A stretch of DNA of 38,888 nucleotides from an uncultured Prolixibacteraceae bacterium (GTDB taxonomy: Bacteria; Bacteroidota; Bacteroidia; Bacteroidales; Prolixibacteraceae): assembly GCA_913063265.1 (NCBI GenBank), contig CAJXZG010000048.1, positions 1 through 38,888 on the forward strand. The letters run 5' to 3'. The stretch's first letter is position 1; every line of letters starts with the position of its first letter. Below, one piece after another: positions 17,636 through 26,773 of this stretch. Position numbers and translations under genes: made by a program. The notes below the pieces were generated by a model. The model saw only the letters and a list, made by a program, of their open reading frames with translations. It searched no databases and was not told the origin of the DNA.

Positions 17636-19183
17636 CTAATTTGCTTTGACGACTTTAACGGTTTTTTGAAAATCCTTAGTCCTGAAAATCACAAAATAAT
17701 TTCCCGGTAATAAACCGGAAGTATCCCACTGTACAGAATGCTTCCCTGTAATCGTTTTTCCTGAGTATATACGACTTACCAGTTTCCCGTTAATTGCCAC
17801 CGCATAAATTTCAATAGGAATTCCATTCGATATAAAACTAACATTTACAACTTCATTTAATGGATTTGGAAACACTTTAAAATTGCTGTCAGCATTCTGC
17901 ATTTCGGATGAAACCAGCTGTTTACTTTTTATTACCGGAATGGTTTCAAAATTATTTAGCAGAACTTCATTTCTATCTGTTTCCTGCAATTCAAACCATT
18001 GATGTAAAATCGAAGCATAAACACTTCTAAAATCAAACTCCCATGGAAGATTATCTTTATAAGTGGCACCGGAAGAAATAAGCGGATTGTTGCCTAAAAC
18101 ACCGGGAACGACACTATTACCAAAAACAAACATTGGAGCAGCTGCACCATGGTCGGTTCCCAAACTTGCATTCGAGACTATTCTTCTTCCAAATTCAGAA
18201 AAGGTCATGCCTGCAACATTATCATCCACACCGTGGTATTCAAGATCTTTCATGAAGGCCATTATGGCATCGTTTAATTCCTTTAATAAAACCGCATGTT
18301 CACCCGATGTATGATCCATTTCTTCCACCTGACTATCGTGTGTATCAAAACCATCAATTTTAACCAGGTACATCGAAGTTTGCAATCCTCCTGCAATTAA
18401 GCGTGCAACTATTTTTAAATGTTGTGCCAAATCTGTTTCAGGATAAGTTTTTTGATATTTGACTTTTTCTGCAGCTTTTTTTACCACTTCACCATACAAC
18501 TGCGACTGTCTTGCTGTGTAACGAATGTGTTTCAGTTTATCTCCAACAAGAGTATCCGGAAGTTCCGATTCAATATTATCAACCAATCCATAAAAATCTG
18601 TTGGATCTTTTAAAACCATGCTCATCGATGCTGCCGGCCCCTGAAACAACATTGTTGAACCATAACCAATTTCAATTGACAAAGGATCTGATACGTTTTC
18701 ATTGGGATAATCTTCCGGATAACCTGGAAACTGATGATCAAGAAATCTTCCCGGCCAGCCACTGTTTATCAGGTTATCCGAATCTGATCCACTCATCCAA
18801 ATATCGGTCGATTTAAAATGAGAATAGTTTTGTTCCGGATATCCAACTGACTGAATAATACGCAACCTGTCTTCGTTAAACAACGACTGTAAACCAGCCA
18901 GTTCAGGGTGTAAAGCTACATTGGTTCCAGATAGTGGCAGCAATTTATTTTCAGGTAAAATAATATGCGGGCGAACCCTGTTTAGTGCTGAAAGCTGGTC
19001 AAGAGGAACAACTGTATTTAATCCGTCGTTTCCTCCCTGCAGATAAATCAACACCAGAACTTTGTTGGATTCGGCAGCTGATTTTGCCATTTGATTTGCA
19101 AAAGAAGAAAAACCAAATCCACCAAGTAAAGTGGGGATTCCAATTGCATGAGCAGTATGTTTTATAAATGATCTTCTTTTCAT
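17636..19183 (-). CDS. DUF1501 protein with Tat signal and T9SS sorting domain
   Basis: This 515-residue protein carries a twin-arginine signal (KRRSFIKHTAHAIG). The DUF1501 signature VLIYLQGGNDGLNTVVP lies near residues 44-60, followed by ALHPELAGL and the block FSEFGRRIVSNASLGTDHGAAAPMFVFG, which resembles alkaline-phosphatase/sulfatase-superfamily metal sites. The last 80 residues (VFPNPLNEVVNVSF onward) form a T9SS type A sorting domain, predicting delivery through the type IX system to the surface or medium. It is encoded 4 bp after the DUF1800 gene; this pair is conserved in many Bacteroidota, Planctomycetota and proteobacteria, but its biochemical job is not established. Combining Tat and T9SS signals implies folding or cofactor loading in the cytoplasm first. 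Confidence 0.88.
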   Translation of the reverse strand: MKRRSFIKHTAHAIGIPTLLGGFGFSSFANQMAKSAAESNKVLVLIYLQGGNDGLNTVVPLDQLSALNRVRPHIILPENKLLPLSGTNVALHPELAGLQSLFNEDRLRIIQSVGYPEQNYSHFKSTDIWMSGSDSDNLINSGWPGRFLDHQFPGYPEDYPNENVSDPLSIEIGYGSTMLFQGPAASMSMVLKDPTDFYGLVDNIESELPDTLVGDKLKHIRYTARQSQLYGEVVKKAAEKVKYQKTYPETDLAQHLKIVARLIAGGLQTSMYLVKIDGFDTHDSQVEEMDHTSGEHAVLLKELNDAIMAFMKDLEYHGVDDNVAGMTFSEFGRRIVSNASLGTDHGAAAPMFVFGNSVVPGVLGNNPLISSGATYKDNLPWEFDFRSVYASILHQWFELQETDRNEVLLNNFETIPVIKSKQLVSSEMQNADSNFKVFPNPLNEVVNVSFISNGIPIEIYAVAINGKLVSRIYSGKTITGKHSVQWDTSGLLPGNYFVIFRTKDFQKTVKVVKAN

Positions 19184-19187
19184 TTCA

Positions 19188-20918
19188 TTACATTAAATGA
19201 TATTCTCCCAATTGCAGTATCTGCTTAAATGTACTTTTCAAACGGCTTTCAACAATTGACCTTTTTGAATTACTTTGTTGATCTTCTAAATATTCATTCC
19301 ATGCATTTGTCCAGTAATAATCATTTTGTTGTCCGGATAAAAGCACAGATTTAAGTTGATTTAATACCAATTCTGAAATTTCAACTCCCAAAAAGAGTGA
19401 GGTAACTTCTTTTAATAAAAGATTAGGATCTGAAGGTTTATCCAGTGTTTTTACAAATTCAACTAAATCCACTTTGATTTTACGACTCCTGGAAATCCAA
19501 AATCCCCAGTTTATCAGCGAATCTGTTTGCGAAGCTCTTTTTGTTATTGTCGTTGTTGTTATCCACGCTTTGTCGTACTGAGGTGCCTGATAATAAGGTG
19601 TCCAGCCTGCAACATTGGGAGGGTCGCCAATTTCCATTCCCAGGCTCGACATACTCCAGAGCATTGTTCTGTGCTTCTCATAATCAGTAACCAAATCATC
19701 ATCTTCTTTTGAATCGATATCAAAAGCACGCCACAATCCTAATAAATGATCCAGCGGACTCTTTATCAATACCCCCCTGTTTTGAATATCAAAAAAATGC
19801 TCGCTTTTAAACAGGGTCAGTAAAACCGGCTTAATTTCATAATTATTGGAGCGAAAAATTTCTGCAAGCGGTGTAATTATTTTTTGTTCAACATCTTCCG
19901 TAATTAAATTCGATACAAAAAAGGAGTAAATTCTTCGACATATATATTTTGCTGTTTCCTGATTATTAAAAATCATATCCAACAATTCAGTAAGTTCTTC
20001 TCTCCCCTGCCCGCCGGGCTTTCCTTCGATGATTGTATTATCGTAAAATTCCGAAAACTTTTTATTTGATTTATCGTGTTTAAAATGGTCAAAATAATAA
20101 GAAAAATCCCCTTCGTTATAATAAGGTTCTCTTTTCACCCGGTAACCGGTTAAAATCCTGGCTGCATTCTGAACATCTCCTTCTGTATATTTTGAATCAG
20201 GTCCTTTTCCCACACAAAACAGTTCCTGCAATTCTCTTGCATAATTTTCGTCAGGGGCATTTTTTGTATTAGACTTACCGTTCAGAAAATATAACATCGA
20301 AGGATCGAGTGTTAAAGCCCTGATAAATGCTTTATAATTTCCCAGCGCATTTTTATAAATCATCTCGAAATATCGATAACTGGCTTTTGCAATGTAGACA
20401 TCCCAAACTTTGGTTACCAGTAGATTGCTCCAAAACAATACCATTTTTTCGTGAATAGTAGCTTCCTGATTGATAATGTTTTTTATGAGCCATGTTTTTA
20501 GGGAAACCACTCTTAAACTTTCTGCGGAACTGCCATGCGGAGCTTTTATCCAGGTCTCACCTAATCCAACATGTGGATCTTTAGCATCTTTATAACCCTC
20601 ATAATTATTAACCGGTGGTTCGGGCAGCAGAGATTCAGCAATTAGTTTTTCTACTGCTCCATCCATCGATAATTTGCTGAAATTATCCAGGTTTTCTTTT
20701 TTTACACCAAACATGGTTCGACTTAATAAATGTCGCGCTTCGTATACTCCCCAACTTCCTGAATACTTTTCTAAACCTGAAGAAATAACGGCTTTTTTTA
20801 ATAAAGAATCTGTGTTCGAAACCGGAGGTTCTAAGTTAACGGGGTCCACTTCACGAGCATCTTTTATCCATTGAAATCGTTCTAAAGGCCGTGGGTCTGA
20901 AATCTTTTTGGTTTCCAT
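19188..20918 (-). CDS. DUF1800 domain-containing protein
   Basis: The 576-residue protein matches DUF1800: EARHLLSRTMFGVKKENLDNF near residues 60-80, NYARELQELFCVGKGPDSKYTEGDVQNAARILTG in the middle, and GMEIGDPPNVAGWTP towards the C-terminus. It has no recognisable signal peptide at this start: the N-terminus is charged (METKKISDPRPLERFQWIK). No upstream in-frame start extends it. It precedes the DUF1501 gene with 4 bp between stop and start, so the two are translationally coupled and probably act together. Absence of an export signal while its partner has two is notable. It may be carried with DUF1501 or remain in the cytoplasm. Function of the family is not known. Confidence 0.88.
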   Translation of the reverse strand: METKKISDPRPLERFQWIKDAREVDPVNLEPPVSNTDSLLKKAVISSGLEKYSGSWGVYEARHLLSRTMFGVKKENLDNFSKLSMDGAVEKLIAESLLPEPPVNNYEGYKDAKDPHVGLGETWIKAPHGSSAESLRVVSLKTWLIKNIINQEATIHEKMVLFWSNLLVTKVWDVYIAKASYRYFEMIYKNALGNYKAFIRALTLDPSMLYFLNGKSNTKNAPDENYARELQELFCVGKGPDSKYTEGDVQNAARILTGYRVKREPYYNEGDFSYYFDHFKHDKSNKKFSEFYDNTIIEGKPGGQGREELTELLDMIFNNQETAKYICRRIYSFFVSNLITEDVEQKIITPLAEIFRSNNYEIKPVLLTLFKSEHFFDIQNRGVLIKSPLDHLLGLWRAFDIDSKEDDDLVTDYEKHRTMLWSMSSLGMEIGDPPNVAGWTPYYQAPQYDKAWITTTTITKRASQTDSLINWGFWISRSRKIKVDLVEFVKTLDKPSDPNLLLKEVTSLFLGVEISELVLNQLKSVLLSGQQNDYYWTNAWNEYLEDQQSNSKRSIVESRLKSTFKQILQLGEYHLM

Positions 20919-20985
20919 AATTATTTACAAAACAAATTCAGAAATAAAAAGTTGAAATCCCGGTAACAATAAAAATATTCAAGCT

Positions 20986-21528
20986 TTATTTTTCGGATTT
21001 TTGTTCAACCCAGATTAGTTTTGAGGTATCATAACCTCTTTCTTCTACTTTATTTATGATGTGTTTTTTAACTTCCTGACTTAGTTTTGGTGTCCGGCTT
21101 AATATCCATAAATAGTTATCCGATTTACTTCCAACCAATGCCCATTGATAATCTTTATCTAATTCAAGAATATAATAGTCGGCATAAAAAATCCAGAAAA
21201 AAGATACTTTTAGTTTTCCCGTTTCATCTGTAAGTTTTGCTTTTCCTTCTGCAACATCCAATTTACCGTCAAGCGATTCTTTATATCCTTTATTTAGCAC
21301 TTTAATTTTGCCATCTTCACGCAAAGAATATGTTGCAGTTACTCCCTGCAATCCGCGTTCAAAGCGGTGATCATATCGGGCAATTTCGTACCAGGTTCCC
21401 AGGTATTTTTCTAGATCAAGTTCTTTTATAGTTGATTTATCCATTTTTTGAGCATTACCATTACCAACAAAACAACTTGCTGAAAATAAAAATAATACTA
21501 AAATTATTTTAATCTTTCTAATCATCAC
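20986..21528 (-). CDS. blc: Lipocalin family protein (Blc-like)
   Basis: The 180-residue protein has a signal peptide and then the lipocalin signature LGTWYEIARYDHRFERG at about 43-59. The Blc-type blocks VTATYSLREDGKIKVLNKG and VSFFWIFYADYYILELDKDYQWALVG follow. Bacterial Blc is an outer-membrane lipoprotein that binds fatty acids and lysophospholipids. Here the candidate lipobox SASC at 16-19 is weak, and cleavage after GNGNAQ by signal peptidase I is just as plausible, so lipidation is uncertain. The start overlaps the stop of the preceding DUF1579-like gene by 4 bp (ATGA), showing translational coupling. The symbol is given by family similarity. Confidence 0.88.
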   Translation of the reverse strand: MMIRKIKIILVLFLFSASCFVGNGNAQKMDKSTIKELDLEKYLGTWYEIARYDHRFERGLQGVTATYSLREDGKIKVLNKGYKESLDGKLDVAEGKAKLTDETGKLKVSFFWIFYADYYILELDKDYQWALVGSKSDNYLWILSRTPKLSQEVKKHIINKVEERGYDTSKLIWVEQKSEK

Positions 21529-22055
21529 TGTTTATTCAATACCATTTCAAAAAAGGGAAACCAGTTTTCTCCATCCCTCGAAAAATGGCCTGTTTCGTGC
21601 CACTGCCCTTTATTGTTCAATTGTAATTTATATTTCATTTTTCCCTGAGGAGTTTCCATTATCCAGCTAAATGAATTTTCTCCAACCTCGGGTTCATGTT
21701 CAGTAAAATAACCTCCGGGAACCCTCCAAGACTGCCATCGGTATTTTTGATTGGCTACATCATAAGAAACAACGGCAAATGCATCATGTGCCACTTCTTT
21801 ATTACCCTCTTTATTGAAATGATAACCTGTTCCCTTAATTTTTAATATGGTGCCGTTAAGTTCTAAAACAATAGATTCATGCATTTCAACCGTATCACGG
21901 TTTTGAGGACCCATCTGAGTCCATGCTGTACCTTTCCACTCTCCAACGAGCCATTCCATTTTTTTCATGGCATTTTGTTGAATAATCTCCGGGGACTGAG
22001 AATAACCGATTGAAGCAAGAAAAATTAATAGGAAAAGTAAGGAAATTGTTTTCAT
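21525..22055 (-). CDS. Secreted DUF1579-like beta-barrel protein
   Basis: This 176-residue protein has a signal peptide ending SIGYSQ. The mature part contains MEWLVGEWKGTAWTQMG, HDAFAVVSYDVANQKYRWQSW and a late NFSRDGENWFPFFEM-like stretch. This resembles the DUF1579 or nitrobindin-like small beta-barrel families, which open with an xxLVGxWxG motif. I am not certain which of these it belongs to. It is translationally coupled to the lipocalin gene by a 4-bp overlap, and 49 bp separate it from the epimerase gene upstream. Two small barrel proteins encoded together suggest binding of a hydrophobic ligand, but no ligand can be named. Confidence 0.75.
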   Translation of the reverse strand: MKTISLLFLLIFLASIGYSQSPEIIQQNAMKKMEWLVGEWKGTAWTQMGPQNRDTVEMHESIVLELNGTILKIKGTGYHFNKEGNKEVAHDAFAVVSYDVANQKYRWQSWRVPGGYFTEHEPEVGENSFSWIMETPQGKMKYKLQLNNKGQWHETGHFSRDGENWFPFFEMVLNKQ

Positions 22056-22104
22056 AATAATCAGTTTTAATTACTAAACAATTCCAATTAAAGCCGGTTC
22101 AGTT

Positions 22105-23298
22105 TTATGAATGAGAACTGTTTATTCTTCTCATCATTTCCATGCACATTCTACCGTTATGGTACGGTGCTTTCCATGGACTGACTTTATCAACATTCAA
22201 TACTTTAAGATTTTTATCTACGCCCCAAAACCATTCACCTTTCTTGCTATCAACGATATGATTTTGAATAAACTTCCAGCTTAATTCAGCTTGTCTCAGA
22301 TATTTGTCATCCGAAGTAATTTGCCAGGTATTAAAATATCCAACTACAGATTCAGCTTGCGGCCACCAGTCAAACTGTTCCCACAAATGATTTTTTTCTT
22401 TTTCGTAATACATTCCACCATGCGATGCAAAAGCCTCTTCAATTAACAAATCGCTCATTTTAATCGCCACGGCTTCCACTTCATTTATCAGTTTTGTGTT
22501 TTCTATCACCTCTGCAGCTTCATTCATTAACCATGTGGCTTCAATATCGTGCCCGTATGAATCAATCTCAGATCTGACTTTCCAGTCTTTGTCAAAAAAC
22601 AGAATCAAATGATTGGTTTGAGAATCCAAAATTTTATCTAAAAAAATACGAAGTAAATGTTCAACCTTTTTTTTAACTTCATCTGTACTATGAATTCGAT
22701 ACAAATTAGTATAGGCTTCAAGAATATGAAGATGGGTATTCATTGATTTTTTTACGTCCAGATCTTTGGGACTTAATCGCTGATCATCCGTTTCTTTCCA
22801 ATCAGCGGTATTGGCTTCAATATATCCACCAAATTCCTGATCAAAGGCATATTTTTCAAGAATCATAAACATTGAAATTGCCAACTGTCGGGCTTTTTCA
22901 TCTTTAAAAGCTAACCAGTATTCCGACAAAGCATAAATAAAAAATGCCTCTGCATAAAACTGTTTTTTTGTATCCTCCGGCTTGCCATCAGGAAACACGC
23001 TCCAGAAAATTCCACCATTTTGGTTATCCCAAAAAGTTTCGAGAATTATACGAAATGCTTCATCTGCCATTTTTTTATATTCAGCTTTTGGAAAAATTCG
23101 GTAAGCCGCAGAGTATGTCCACATAATGCGAGTGATAAATACGGCTGAGATTGGAGCGTTGATATCTTTCTCTCCCTGGTTATTGATTTTACAAATAAAA
23201 GTTTTTCTAATCTCATCGTACACTTCATTGATCCAAAAATCAAGAATATTGTCGTTGAGTTCGGTTTCGAATTGTTGTTTTAGCTTTTGAAAATCCAT
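22105..23298 (-). CDS. Cellobiose/mannobiose 2-epimerase (AGE family)
   Basis: The 397-residue cytoplasmic enzyme is an (alpha/alpha)6-barrel of the N-acylglucosamine 2-epimerase superfamily, cellobiose 2-epimerase type. Catalytic-type residues are visible: R57 (VFITRIMW), the NTHLHILEAY block with H189/H191, H250 (SYGHDIEATWL), the aromatic clamp DWWPQAES (310-317) and H380 (APYHNGR). In Bacteroides fragilis an enzyme of this type converts beta-1,4-mannobiose into mannosyl-glucose for a GH130 phosphorylase. Here the GH130 and symporter genes lie 2-5 kb away on the same strand, so I assign the same role. A 202-bp gap with a hairpin separates it from the Gfo/Idh gene upstream. Cellobiose could be a second substrate. 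Confidence 0.9.
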   Translation of the reverse strand: MDFQKLKQQFETELNDNILDFWINEVYDEIRKTFICKINNQGEKDINAPISAVFITRIMWTYSAAYRIFPKAEYKKMADEAFRIILETFWDNQNGGIFWSVFPDGKPEDTKKQFYAEAFFIYALSEYWLAFKDEKARQLAISMFMILEKYAFDQEFGGYIEANTADWKETDDQRLSPKDLDVKKSMNTHLHILEAYTNLYRIHSTDEVKKKVEHLLRIFLDKILDSQTNHLILFFDKDWKVRSEIDSYGHDIEATWLMNEAAEVIENTKLINEVEAVAIKMSDLLIEEAFASHGGMYYEKEKNHLWEQFDWWPQAESVVGYFNTWQITSDDKYLRQAELSWKFIQNHIVDSKKGEWFWGVDKNLKVLNVDKVSPWKAPYHNGRMCMEMMRRINSSHS

Positions 23299-23425
23299 TT
23301 GAGTTGAATGTTGAAAGTTTAAAGTCTAATCTGACTAAACTAATGATTGTCATTCAATAAAGTTGAGAAGAGCAAAAAATATTCATCTGAACTACTCACC
23401 CTGATTGAGACTTCGTCACAATCGT

Positions 23426-23447
23426 CCCTCTCTTCACGAAGAGAGGG
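23426..23447. repeat. Perfect 9-bp hairpin between Gfo/Idh and epimerase genes
   Basis: CCCTCTCTT (23426-23434) and AAGAGAGGG (23439-23447) pair around a 4-nt loop. No T-run follows on the minus strand, so it is not a typical terminator. The purine-rich tail (GAGAAGAGGGAGAG) repeats the arm. It could be an intergenic repeat or an mRNA stabiliser between the two genes. Confidence 0.5.
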
Positions 23448-23500
23448 AGAAGAGGGAGAGTTCAAGAATATGAATAGACAACTCATTTATATTTAGCCTT

Positions 23501-24502
23501 TTAAAAGAACAAATTTTTATCGTGATTTGGATAAAAGATTCCGGCATCAATTCTGATCCTGTCTAAAGTTTCCATTAAATCGAGACTTATTTGCCAGGTC
23601 ATTTTATCACTTTCAATCCGGCCTTTATCCAGACATTTCATTACATGTTCAGCTTCATACTGATATCCAAAACCTTCGTTGTGCATTGAATCGATTTTAG
23701 TTTCTTCACCTCCTTCTTTCCAAATGGTTATATCTGTTGGCGTAAACCATCTTGGATTTAAAATGAGGTAACCTTTTTCACATAAATATTCAGTTTGAAC
23801 CGGTGAATACGTTGCAAACCCGGATGTCAGGTTTGCCATTTCACCATCGCTGTACTTAAACAAAATATTGATACTTTCTTCAGAGCCTGTTTCGCTAAAA
23901 TCGGCAAATGTTTTAATGATTTCAGGAACACCCAAGGAAGTAAGTGCAGCAAACACCGGGTAAATTCCAATATCCAGCAAAGAACCTCCTCCCAAATCGA
24001 TATTATAAAGTCTCTTATTTGTATCGAAAGGTGCATTAAAAGTAAAATCAGACCTAACCGTTTTTAATTTTCCAAGTTCTTCTGTTTTCAGTATTTCCAT
24101 CGCCTTTTGATAACTTGGTTGAAACATGGTCCAGAAGGCCTCCATTAAAAAAGTATTGTTTTGTTTTGCACAGGCTATCATTTCTTCCGCCTCTTTTTTA
24201 TTGATGGCAAATGCTTTTTCGCACAACACTGCTTTTTTATGATTCAAACATAACATAGTATGCTCGCGGTGATGAGAATGAGGAGTGGCAATATAAACCA
24301 CATCGACTTTTGGGTCGTTCACCATTTCCGTATAATTTCCATAGGCAATTTCAAATCCATGTTCGTTTTTAAAATCTTCCGCTCTTTGCAGATCACGCGA
24401 GGCGGTCGCATAAAGATTTGCATTCGGTAACAATTTTAAATCGTTAGTAAATTTGTGTGCAATTTTTCCACAGCCTAAAATGGCCCAGTTGTATGTTTTC
24501 AT
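23501..24502 (-). CDS. Gfo/Idh/MocA family NAD(P)-dependent oxidoreductase
   Basis: The 333-residue cytoplasmic enzyme starts with a Rossmann NAD(P)-binding motif (WAILGCGKIAHKF, 5-17). VVYIATPHSHHREH follows, then CEKAFAINKKEAEEMI. The usual EKP lysine motif is EKA here, keeping the catalytic-type lysine. The C-terminal alpha/beta domain includes LGGGSLLDIGIYPVFAAL, the substrate-binding block. Relatives are trans-dihydrodiol or glucose-fructose-type dehydrogenases acting on sugars. It lies between the epimerase and YdeI-like genes within the mannan-phosphorolysis series. An oxidoreduction of a mannose-derived sugar is possible, but the substrate is not identifiable. Confidence 0.88.
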   Translation of the reverse strand: MKTYNWAILGCGKIAHKFTNDLKLLPNANLYATASRDLQRAEDFKNEHGFEIAYGNYTEMVNDPKVDVVYIATPHSHHREHTMLCLNHKKAVLCEKAFAINKKEAEEMIACAKQNNTFLMEAFWTMFQPSYQKAMEILKTEELGKLKTVRSDFTFNAPFDTNKRLYNIDLGGGSLLDIGIYPVFAALTSLGVPEIIKTFADFSETGSEESINILFKYSDGEMANLTSGFATYSPVQTEYLCEKGYLILNPRWFTPTDITIWKEGGEETKIDSMHNEGFGYQYEAEHVMKCLDKGRIESDKMTWQISLDLMETLDRIRIDAGIFYPNHDKNLFF

Positions 24503-24720
24503 ATTTAACTCAAAATCTTATTATAAAACTATCATTGTATTTCTTATTTTATTTTGTCTTGCCAGACGGGCTTTCATTTTTCTCCTTGATGAGAAAAACG
24601 AAACAAAAAGAATCAAGAAAATTTAATGCTTCTCCCCACCATCCAACGCTAGCCCGCGCCAAATTTTCACCCAACCCACATTTAATCCCGACAAATCAAT
24701 TCAATATCTATCGCATGTGT
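24503..24720. other. 218-bp intergenic region with degenerate inverted sequence
   Basis: No gene is visible. CTTGAT and ATCAAG arms flank an A-rich core around 24576-24617. The overall style (TTTTGTCTTG...CTTGAT...AAACAAAAAG...ATCAAG) resembles intergenic repeats that I remember as frequent in Bacteroidota. Copy number cannot be checked here. Confidence 0.35.
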
Positions 24721-25305
24721 TCAATTATGATACTTCTTTTTTTGTTCGAGCATTTTTATCATATCCTGAAGTTTCTTTTGTCTTATTTCCGGAGTTCGGG
24801 CAATTTGCAAACGATAAATAATAGCATACCTGTTGATATTATTGAGCGTTTTAAAAAACGCTGCCGCATCAGAGTTTTTATTTAATGCATCTTTTAAATA
24901 AGCCGGTACTTTTGCATTCTTTGGTGAATCGTAAGCGTTTTGCCAGGTTCTTTTTTCTTTGGCAATTTTTATACTTTCCAATCCCGGTGCTTTCATCCGC
25001 CCCTGAGCAATCAGTTTCTTAACTTTATTCTTATTAATTTTCGACCAATTGCTTGCAGGTTTACGTGGTGAAAACCTTTGAATCCACGAATCTTCGTCAT
25101 AAGCTTTTTTTAGTCCGTCAATCCAGCCATAACACAGTGCAACTTCAAGTGCCTGATCATACGTAATTGATTCAATCTTACTTTTCTTTTTGGCAATTCT
25201 TACCCAGACTGCCCCGGAGTTTCTATTCTCTTCAAGCCAAGTGCTCCATTCTTCTTCTGTTTCAAAAAGAATGATGGGTAATTCGTCTTTTGGCTTGACA
25301 GGCAT
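24721..25305 (-). CDS. YdeI/OmpD-associated family protein
   Basis: This 194-residue cytoplasmic protein matches the YdeI-like family: EEEWSTWLEENRNSGAVWVRIAKK at about 17-40, the diagnostic SITYDQALEVALCYGWIDG at about 46-64, and RFSPRKPASNWSKINKNKVKKL. The C-terminal helical part contains PAYLKDALNKNSDAAAFFKTLN. Members are widespread stress-linked or housekeeping proteins without a defined reaction; some Gram-positive homologues have been linked to peptide resistance. It sits between GH130 and Gfo/Idh genes, with gaps of 138 and 218 bp, and has no evident link to sugar metabolism, so it may be a passenger in the cluster. Confidence 0.87.
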   Translation of the reverse strand: MPVKPKDELPIILFETEEEWSTWLEENRNSGAVWVRIAKKKSKIESITYDQALEVALCYGWIDGLKKAYDEDSWIQRFSPRKPASNWSKINKNKVKKLIAQGRMKAPGLESIKIAKEKRTWQNAYDSPKNAKVPAYLKDALNKNSDAAAFFKTLNNINRYAIIYRLQIARTPEIRQKKLQDMIKMLEQKKKYHN

Positions 25306-25443
25306 AAAAACTTCAATTTTTAACAGGATAAAACTTTATATAAATCCAGGCACAGTTCGACTCCACTCACTGTGACTATCAGACTATACGAAGTCTAAGT
25401 CTAAAATCAGAAAAAACAAATATGTAGATAACCATTTTTTCTC

Positions 25444-26631
25444 TTACTTCAGACTTTTATTCTTATCTATAAGTTTATTAATCGTTTCAACACTTAAGGC
25501 AGTTCTTAATCCATCTTCCGGGGTATTTAAACAGTAATCGATAAGTCTTTCTACAGTTGTTGTGGCTACATTCATACGTGTATCAGAAGCTCCGTAATAA
25601 ATAAATACTTCATCATTTTCGTTGCGAATCCAACCATTTGTAAATACCACGTTCGAAACATCTCCGGTCCGCTCCTCACCTTCCGGTGCAAGAAAGTATC
25701 CTCCCGGTTTTGCAATGACTTTAGAAGGATCCTTCAAATCAGTCATAAACATAAACAACACATATCGTAAACCGGCTGCGCAAGCTCTTACACCGTGCGC
25801 CAGATGTAACCAGCCCTTTTCGGTTTTAATTGGAGCGGGCCCCTGACCATTTTTAAGCTCTTTAATGGTATGATAAATCTTTTCGTCAATAATTTTTTCT
25901 TCCGGAGCTTCGGCCCTGGTAATATCGTCAACAAAAGCCCAACCGATTCCTCCGCCGCCACCGACTTCAATAAATCCATCTTGCGGCCTGGTATAAAAGG
26001 CATATTTCCCTTCAACAAATTCCGGATGTAAAACCAGGTTTCGCTGTTGTCCGTGATGGGAGATAAAATCAGGCAAACGTTCCCAATTCACCAAATCCTT
26101 TGTACGTGCAATTCCCCCGCTTGCTGTTGCCATCGAAGTATCTCCTGCAGGTGCATTTGGATCTTTTCTTTCCGAACAAAAAATTCCATAAATCCATCCG
26201 TCTTCATGTTTTACCAGACGCATATCATAGACGTTTGTATCCGGATCATCGGTTTCGGGCATCGTTACCGGGCGATCCCAAAAACGCCAGTTGTCTATAC
26301 CATTTGCACTTTCTGCAACAGCAAAATATGATTTCCTGTCCCAACCTTCTACACGCACCATTAAAATATAACGTCCATCGATATAAATAGCACCACTGTT
26401 TAATGTCGCATTAACACCTATTCGCTGCATTAAAAATGGATTACTTTCGTAATTTAAATCAAACTTCCAATGCAATGGCGCATGCGCTGCCGTTAGTATG
26501 GGTCTTTTAAACCGTTGATAAATTCCATTGTAATCTTTTTTTAAGGGCTTATTTCTTTTGGTTATCAGTTTTTCGTGTTGCTTCCTGAGCTTTGCCAATT
26601 TTTTATCAAAATCTTTTTTTGAAGGAATCAT
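25444..26631 (-). CDS. GH130 4-O-beta-D-mannosyl-D-glucose phosphorylase
   Basis: The 395-residue cytoplasmic enzyme is a GH130 five-bladed beta-propeller phosphorylase. It phosphorolyses beta-1,4-mannosyl-glucose to alpha-mannose-1-phosphate and glucose. Family blocks are RIGVNATLNSGA (70-81), the TNVYDMRLV motif containing the aspartate proposed as general acid (D136), SGGIARTKDLVNWERLP, and the phosphate-pocket-like HGVRACAAGLRYVLFMFMTDLKDP. The N-terminal extension KDFDKKLAKLRKQHEKL and the overall length fit subfamily GH130_1, the mannosylglucose phosphorylases, better than the mannooligosaccharide phosphorylases of GH130_2. Neighbouring epimerase and symporter genes support this pathway, as in the B. 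fragilis mannan operon. Confidence 0.92.
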   Translation of the reverse strand: MIPSKKDFDKKLAKLRKQHEKLITKRNKPLKKDYNGIYQRFKRPILTAAHAPLHWKFDLNYESNPFLMQRIGVNATLNSGAIYIDGRYILMVRVEGWDRKSYFAVAESANGIDNWRFWDRPVTMPETDDPDTNVYDMRLVKHEDGWIYGIFCSERKDPNAPAGDTSMATASGGIARTKDLVNWERLPDFISHHGQQRNLVLHPEFVEGKYAFYTRPQDGFIEVGGGGGIGWAFVDDITRAEAPEEKIIDEKIYHTIKELKNGQGPAPIKTEKGWLHLAHGVRACAAGLRYVLFMFMTDLKDPSKVIAKPGGYFLAPEGEERTGDVSNVVFTNGWIRNENDEVFIYYGASDTRMNVATTTVERLIDYCLNTPEDGLRTALSVETINKLIDKNKSLK

Positions 26632-26633
26632 AA

Positions 26634-26751
26634 AAAGTTTAATGTTAAAAGTTTAAAAATTAAGTACATCAATCATCAGTGAAGAGTTTAATTTTTGTGT
26701 CCGTATTCAAAACTTGTTGGTTTAGCTTGGATGACCTCCGCATTAAACTTT
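26634..26751. repeat. Inverted repeat in the symporter-GH130 gap
   Basis: AAAGTTTAATG (26634-26644) and CATTAAACTTT (26741-26751) are perfect 11-bp inverted copies 96 nt apart. They fill most of the 142-bp gap, with further AAGTTTAAA-like fragments beside them. They could pair in the mRNA between the two genes or be simple A/T-rich drift. Confidence 0.35.
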
Positions 26752-26773
26752 AAACACGAAACTTAAAACTCTC

